Part shown: piece by piece, positions 59,585-64,000 of the stretch
Numbering within the stretch: position 1 is the stretch's first letter
How the letters are laid out: every line of letters starts with the position of its first letter
NCBI RefSeq assembly: GCF_022606355.1
Contig: NZ_JAHHZQ010000003.1
Coordinates: 434,001-498,000 of the forward strand
Length of the DNA stretch: 64,000 bases
DNA from: Leifsonia shinshuensis
Lineage (GTDB): Bacteria > Actinomycetota > Actinomycetes > Actinomycetales > Microbacteriaceae
Direction of reading: 5' to 3'
The notes under the pieces: model-generated
What the model was told of the DNA's origin: nothing
Database searches by the model: none
The model's input: only the letters and a program-made list of their open reading frames with translations
Program-made: the position numbers and the translations under genes

Positions 59585-61731
59585 GCCCCGCTGCGCTCCC
59601 GTTGACCATCCAGTGGGGCGACGATCTCGTCAGCGCCACCATCGAGGTCGACGAGCACGCTCGGGTCGGAGTCACCAGACTGGCGCCGGCGGGGAGTGAG
59701 CGGCCGGCCATCCGTCCGCAGATCGCCCTCGGACCTGTGGAGCTGTCCATCACCGGCGACAGGCTCCCCCAGGGAAGTCGGCACGTCGACTACGGCACGA
59801 CCGCCGGGCTGCGGTACCGCTCGCACAGGATCGAGACAGAGGCCGACGGCACCACGCTTCGAATCGTCCAGACGGACGCGCACGGGCGACTCGACATCGA
59901 GACGACCTGGAGGCTCTCCGGCGGAATCGGCGTGCTGAGCTCGAGCAGCTCCGTCCGCTGCGTGGCCGACGAACCGGTCCAGCTGGACTACCTTTCCTCT
60001 TTCGTCCTCAACGGGCTGGAATCGTTCGAGTCGCCGGACTGGGATCGGACCACCAGGCTGTGGATCGGCCGGAACACCCTCTGCGGCGAGTTCCAGTGGA
60101 CGGACCACGCGCTCACCGACTTCGGCCTCTACGACGTCGGCTTCCCCTGGGACGTCGACAACTCCTCCAAGCAGCGCATCCAGGCCTACTCGGTCGGGAC
60201 CCAGCCGACGACGGAGTCCCTCCCTGCCGGCGCCGTGACCAGCAGCCGATACGACGACTGCGTCTTCTGGCAGCTCGAGCACAACGGCTCCTGGCAGTGG
60301 GAGGTCGGGGAGCACCGTTCGGCCGTCTCGGTCAGTGCGAGCGGTCCCACCGATCAAGAGCACCAGTGGAGCCTGGAGCTGCGGCCCGGTGACACGTTCA
60401 CCTCCGTTCCGGCCTCGATCGCCGTCGTGCCTGGCGGAATCGGTGAGGCGATCGCTGCTCTGACCTCGCACCGCAGGCGGGTCCGCCGGGAGCACCAGGA
60501 TCTGACGACTCTGCCGGTGGTGTTCAACGACTTCATGAACTGCCTCCAGGCCGATCCGAGCGAGGACAAGCTCCTCCCGGTCATCGACGCCGCCGCCCGC
60601 CTCGGCTGCGAGACGTTCTGCGTTGACGCCGGCTGGTACAGCGACGAAGCAGGCTGGTGGACGACGGTCGGCGGCTGGGAGGAGTCGTCCGAGCGCTTCC
60701 CGCACGGCCTGGCCGCGGTCTTCGATCGGATCAGGGATCGCGGGATGACGGCGGGGCTGTGGATCGAGCCCGAGGTCATCGGGGTGGACAATCCGCTCGC
60801 GGCGGACCTTCCCAGCGGCGCCGTCTTCGAGCGCAAGGGACGGCGCATCGACGCGGACGGACGCTTCCAGCTCGACTTCCGCTCTCCTGCGGTCGTGGAG
60901 CGCATGGACGCGGTCATCGACCGGCTCGTGGCGGACTACGGGCTGGGTTACCTCAAATTCGACTACAACGTCAACGCCGGTGTCGGCACCGATCACGGCG
61001 GCCTCGAACCGGGTGTCGGCCTGCTGGGGCACAACCGTGCCTACCTCGCGTGGGTCGACGGCATCCTCGATCGGCATCCCGGTCTCGTCATCGAGTCGTG
61101 TGCGAGCGGTGCCGCGCGGGCCGACGGAGCGACGCTGCAGCGTCACCCGATCGCGTCGACCTCCGACCAGGCGCACCCGCTCGCGTACATCCCCATCGCC
61201 GCCGGTGCGGCCACGGCGATGCCTCCCGAGCAGGCTGGGATCTGGGTCCTGCCCGAACCGGAGTTCACGGACGAGCTGCTTGCGCTCAGCGTCATCAACG
61301 GCCTCATCGGCCGCCCGCAGGTCAGCGGCGGCTCCCCGAAGCTGGACGACCGGCAGGCGCGGATCGTCACGGACGGGCTGGACCTCTACAAGAAGTATCG
61401 GCACGCCATCCCCCGCCTGACGCCGCAGTGGCCACTCGGCCTTCCGTACTGGACGGACGAGCGGTTCGCCTACGCACTGGCGGACGCCGAGCAGACGATC
61501 GTCGCCGTCTGGCGCCGCGAGGGCGAAAGCAGAATCGTCGTCCCGCTCGACACCGCGGCCGCCTCCCTCGGCGTCGATGCGATCTACGGTCTCGACCCCG
61601 ACCGGGTCGGCTGGGATCCCACAACCTCCGCACTGACCATCGACTTCCCCGACACCCCGGCGGCCGCGCTCGTGTGGCTCCGGAACCTGGACCGCACAGA
61701 CCATACAGAGAAGGACGAGAGAGAACGATGA
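59581..61731 (+). CDS. GH36-family alpha-galactosidase
   Basis: The protein has 716 residues with the GH36 layout: N-terminal beta-sandwich, then a TIM barrel. CVDAGWYSD, RGMTAGLWIEPEVIG and the nucleophile motif LKFDYN (Asp461) lead to the acid/base motif SCASGAARAD (Asp515). It releases alpha-linked galactose, for example from raffinose-type sugars or galactosyl glycosides. There is no signal peptide, so it acts on imported substrate. ATGA overlaps on both sides place it between Gfo/Idh genes. Other GH36 activities such as alpha-N-acetylgalactosaminidase cannot be excluded. Confidence 0.9.
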   Translation: MSPAALPLTIQWGDDLVSATIEVDEHARVGVTRLAPAGSERPAIRPQIALGPVELSITGDRLPQGSRHVDYGTTAGLRYRSHRIETEADGTTLRIVQTDAHGRLDIETTWRLSGGIGVLSSSSSVRCVADEPVQLDYLSSFVLNGLESFESPDWDRTTRLWIGRNTLCGEFQWTDHALTDFGLYDVGFPWDVDNSSKQRIQAYSVGTQPTTESLPAGAVTSSRYDDCVFWQLEHNGSWQWEVGEHRSAVSVSASGPTDQEHQWSLELRPGDTFTSVPASIAVVPGGIGEAIAALTSHRRRVRREHQDLTTLPVVFNDFMNCLQADPSEDKLLPVIDAAARLGCETFCVDAGWYSDEAGWWTTVGGWEESSERFPHGLAAVFDRIRDRGMTAGLWIEPEVIGVDNPLAADLPSGAVFERKGRRIDADGRFQLDFRSPAVVERMDAVIDRLVADYGLGYLKFDYNVNAGVGTDHGGLEPGVGLLGHNRAYLAWVDGILDRHPGLVIESCASGAARADGATLQRHPIASTSDQAHPLAYIPIAAGAATAMPPEQAGIWVLPEPEFTDELLALSVINGLIGRPQVSGGSPKLDDRQARIVTDGLDLYKKYRHAIPRLTPQWPLGLPYWTDERFAYALADAEQTIVAVWRREGESRIVVPLDTAAASLGVDAIYGLDPDRVGWDPTTSALTIDFPDTPAAALVWLRNLDRTDHTEKDERER

Positions 61732-62726
61732 CCGAACGGCTCGCAGTCGTGGCCATGGGCTTCTGGCACGTGCACGCCCCTGAGTACGCCGCCTACGCCG
61801 CCGAGCACCCGCGGACCCGACTGGTCGCCGTCTGGGACGACGACATCGAACGCGGGACGGAGGCCGCCCGGAACCTCGGCGTGCCGTTCGAACCGGACAT
61901 GCGGCGTGCACTCGCGCTAGCGGACGCGATCACCCTGACATCGGCGACGACCCGGCACACGGAGATCGCTCTCGCCGCTGTCGACGCCGGCATCCACGTC
62001 TTCGCCGAGAAGCTGCTCGCGCCGACGGTCGCCGAATGCACCGCCATCCTGGACCGGGGCGCCGAGACCGGCGCCCGAGTGCAGGTGTCGCTGCCGCGCC
62101 TCTACGACGGATCGACGACCACCATCGTCGATACGATCGCGTCCGGCGTGCTCGGGCGCATCTCCTACGCCAGGGTCCGGCTCTCGCACCACGGCGCCAC
62201 GGACGGCTGGTTGACCGACCGGTTCTTCGACCCCGCGGAGGCGGTCGGTGGCGCGCTGACGGATCTCGGCTGCCACCCCGTCTACCTGACTCAGCTCTTT
62301 CTGGGACTCGACGTGTCCACCGTGTCCGCGACCTACGGCCGGCTCACCCAGCGGCGGGTCGAAGACAACGCCGTCGTGACCCTCGGCTACGAGGACGGCA
62401 GGATCGGTGTCTGCGAGACCGGTTTCGTCACCCACGCCGACCCGTTCTCGATCGAGGTGCACGGCACGGACGCCGCCCTCCGGTTCGCCGAGGGGGACCC
62501 GACGGTCACCCTCACCCAGCCTGGCGGCGTGCACACCCCCCTGCCGATCGCCGGAGACTCCACGTCGGCCTTCGACCAGTGGGTCGACCACATCGTGGCC
62601 GGGACGTCGGCGACCGACAATCTGACCCGCGCCGTCGCACTGACGGATGTCGTCTCGGCCGCGAACGACGCGGCCTCGACCGGAACGACCCGGCACCTGA
62701 ACGCCCGACTCCGCCACCACCTGTAA
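61728..62726 (+). CDS. Gfo/Idh/MocA-family oxidoreductase (3 of 4)
   Basis: The protein has 332 residues. The N-terminus AVVAMGFWHVHAPEYAAYAAE replaces the usual glycine-rich GxGxxG with a degenerate MGFWH loop. AEKLLAPTVAE takes the place of the EKP motif, so Lys is kept but Pro is lost. GGALTDLGCHPVYLTQLF carries the catalytic His of the family. It overlaps the GH36 gene by four bases. It may act on a sugar released by GH36 or on the intact glycoside. Confidence 0.85.
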   Translation: MTERLAVVAMGFWHVHAPEYAAYAAEHPRTRLVAVWDDDIERGTEAARNLGVPFEPDMRRALALADAITLTSATTRHTEIALAAVDAGIHVFAEKLLAPTVAECTAILDRGAETGARVQVSLPRLYDGSTTTIVDTIASGVLGRISYARVRLSHHGATDGWLTDRFFDPAEAVGGALTDLGCHPVYLTQLFLGLDVSTVSATYGRLTQRRVEDNAVVTLGYEDGRIGVCETGFVTHADPFSIEVHGTDAALRFAEGDPTVTLTQPGGVHTPLPIAGDSTSAFDQWVDHIVAGTSATDNLTRAVALTDVVSAANDAASTGTTRHLNARLRHHL

Positions 62727-62742
62727 CCGAAGGACCTGTTCA

Positions 62743-63750
62743 ATGACTGCACCATCCACCACTCCTATCCGCGTCGGCCTGATCGGCGGTGGCGGGATCG
62801 CGGGCTTCCACATCGGGGGCTACGCGGGCTCGGCGGACCGGATCGCCATCACCGCGGTGGCGGACGCCCACGCCGAGACCGCGGCTCGGCGTGGAGCCGA
62901 GCTCGGAGTGCCGCACTACCCCGGCATCCAGGAGCTCCTCGAGAACGAGGACGTCGACGCCGTCGACATCTGCCTTCCGCACCATCTCCACCGCGACGCG
63001 ATCATCACGGCGGCGAAGGCGGGCAAGCACATCCTGTGCGAGAAGCCGCTCTGCCTGACGCACGAGGAGGCCGCCGACGTCCGTTCCGCCGTCGAGGAAG
63101 CAGGTGTCGTGCTGATGTGCGCGCACAACCAGCTCTTCCTCCCCCCCGTCGCCGCCGCGCGTGCGATCATCGACAGCGGCGCCCTCGGCGACGTCTACGA
63201 GGTCAGGACCGCCGACTCGTTCCGGAGCGACATGACGCCGGAGACCATGGGCTGGCGCTCTCACGCTTCGACGGCGGGTGGCGGCGAGCTGATCGACACC
63301 GGGTATCACCCGGCGTACCTCCTGCTCCACCTGGCAGGCGCCACCCCCGAATCCGCAGTCGCCGTGCTCTCCACGCATCGGCTGCGCTGGATGGAGGGGG
63401 AGGACTCGGCGCAGGTCCTGTACACCTTCGACAACGGTGTGGTCGGGCACCTGACGACGTCCTGGGCGTATGAGCCTGCCCCCGGCGCCGAACGCTTCAG
63501 CGTGGTCGGCGAACGGGGATCCCTGTCGTCGGACGGCACATCGCTGGCGGTCGCGCTGAACGGACAGCCGGCCGAGACGATCACCTTCGAGGCCGTCGAC
63601 ACCTTCGTCGCCGAGATCGCGCACTTCGCCGACAGTGTCGCGGCCGCGACACGCCCGCTGCACTCCGAGAAGGAGGGCATCGAAGTTCTCGGGATGATCC
63701 TCGCCGCCTACGAGTCATCGCGAACGGCCGCCTTCGCATCCGTCCGGTGA
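62743..63750 (+). CDS. Gfo/Idh/MocA-family oxidoreductase (4 of 4), canonical
   Basis: The protein has 335 residues and shows the full family pattern: VGLIGGGGIAGFHIGGY Rossmann motif, ILCEKPLCLTHEEA with the EKP triad at about 98-100, and GGGELIDTGYHPAYLLLHLAG with the catalytic Asp and His. GAAGGA precedes the start by eight bases. Of the four paralogues this one has the cleanest motifs and is the best candidate for a true NAD(P)-dependent sugar dehydrogenase. It is followed by an IlvD/Edd dehydratase gene, suggesting an oxidative aldonate route. Confidence 0.9.
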   Translation: MTAPSTTPIRVGLIGGGGIAGFHIGGYAGSADRIAITAVADAHAETAARRGAELGVPHYPGIQELLENEDVDAVDICLPHHLHRDAIITAAKAGKHILCEKPLCLTHEEAADVRSAVEEAGVVLMCAHNQLFLPPVAAARAIIDSGALGDVYEVRTADSFRSDMTPETMGWRSHASTAGGGELIDTGYHPAYLLLHLAGATPESAVAVLSTHRLRWMEGEDSAQVLYTFDNGVVGHLTTSWAYEPAPGAERFSVVGERGSLSSDGTSLAVALNGQPAETITFEAVDTFVAEIAHFADSVAAATRPLHSEKEGIEVLGMILAAYESSRTAAFASVR

Positions 63751-63779
63751 GCAGCAGCCGGGCGCGAGGACACGAGACC

Positions 63780-64000
63780 ATGACGACACTCCGCAGCAGC
63801 GAGTGGTACGCGGGGACCGACCGCAACGCCTACATCCACCGAGCGTGGATGCGGCGGGGGGTGCCGTCGAATGCGTTCGACGGGCGCCCGCAGATCGCGA
63901 TCGCGAACACCGCCTCGGATCTGACGCCGTGCAACGCCCACCTCAACGAGGTCGCGCAGTCCGTCAAGAACGGTGTGTATGAAGCGGGAGGCATACCGCT
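63780..64000 (+). CDS. IlvD/Edd-family dehydratase (sugar-acid dehydratase type), N-terminal fragment
   Basis: The first 73 codons are in the window. They carry SSEWYAGTDRNAYIHRAWMRR and the family hallmark IANTASDLTPCNAHLN, whose Cys is an Fe-S ligand, then KNGVYEAGGIP. This pattern fits the sugar-acid branch (arabinonate, xylonate or galactonate dehydratases) better than IlvD proper. I use ATG 63780 with GAGGA upstream; an in-frame GTG at 63747 that overlaps the previous stop is possible. With the Gfo/Idh genes it suggests dehydration of an aldonate to a 2-keto-3-deoxy acid. Confidence 0.8.
   Translation, partial: MTTLRSSEWYAGTDRNAYIHRAWMRRGVPSNAFDGRPQIAIANTASDLTPCNAHLNEVAQSVKNGVYEAGGIP

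Noticed and set aside
59341-61911. An 856-codon minus-strand frame opposite GH36
   Set aside because: GH36 catalytic motifs lie on the plus strand; the antisense translation shows no recognisable fold.
1-64000. Search for tRNA, rRNA, CRISPR arrays, insertion sequences, integrases, toxin-antitoxin pairs and biosynthetic clusters
   Set aside because: No spaced repeat array, transposase or integrase frame, cloverleaf or rRNA-like stretch was seen by eye. All gaps between genes are shorter than 300 bases, and the informative ones are annotated as control regions.

Overview
The window is gapless, high-GC DNA with densely packed genes. Adjacent genes repeatedly overlap by ATGA, GTGA or TGATG, and GTG starts are common. 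Codon bias, an alpha-isopropylmalate synthase of the actinobacterial type, many LacI/GntR/IclR regulators and sugar ABC transporters without their own ATPase all point to Actinomycetota, most likely a soil or plant-associated member of Microbacteriaceae. I saw no rRNA, tRNA, CRISPR array, transposase, integrase or phage gene. Most of the window is a carbohydrate-utilisation district made of regulated modules, each with its own sugar transporter and enzymes.

Layout. (1) 1-2.9 kb: a stress-type trio on the minus strand (start of a VOC protein, SRPBCC protein, ArsR regulator), then leuA with a probable leucine leader peptide. (2) 2.9-11.2 kb: a FadR-type and an IclR regulator, then a minus-strand operon (ArsR-like regulator, SMP-30 lactonase, FAH-type hydrolase, MDR dehydrogenase, SDR). 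Divergent from it is a large FAD/Fe-S 2-hydroxyacid (lactate-type) dehydrogenase. The set resembles the oxidative deoxyhexose route that ends in pyruvate and lactate. (3) 11.2-23.4 kb: two closely related LacI regulators bracket a CUT1 transporter, a membrane protein, an esterase and a GHL6/GH151-like glycosidase; an L-fucose isomerase-like protein and an FGGY kinase follow. (4) 23.5-32.6 kb: a CUT1 transporter with NanE and a ROK kinase, divergent from a GntR/UTRA regulator, a DUF4127 protein and a secreted DUF4434-FN3-F5/8C protein. A shared 12-bp operator ties both arms together. (5) 32.7-46.4 kb: a DUF1003 protein, then two tandem minus-strand operons that together look like a fructan/difructose-anhydride system: GH172, two CUT1 transporters, two LacI regulators, fructokinase, GH91 and GH32. 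(6) 46.5-49.6 kb: a frameshifted NACHT NTPase and an SGNH hydrolase. (7) 49.6-64 kb: a secreted 1186-aa beta-propeller/GxGYxYP protein, a CUT1 transporter, a FadR-type regulator, four Gfo/Idh/MocA oxidoreductases, a GH36 alpha-galactosidase and the start of an IlvD/Edd dehydratase. Three perfect copies of CTATCWGATAG link these genes.

Together the five modules import different oligosaccharides or glycosides, split them inside the cell and feed the products to central metabolism. None of the five transporters encodes an ATPase, so all probably share one MsiK-type ATPase encoded elsewhere. The most novel-looking systems are the difructose-anhydride locus, the N-acetylmannosamine-type locus with DUF4127 and DUF4434, and the CTATCWGATAG regulon with four Gfo/Idh paralogues and the GxGYxYP protein.
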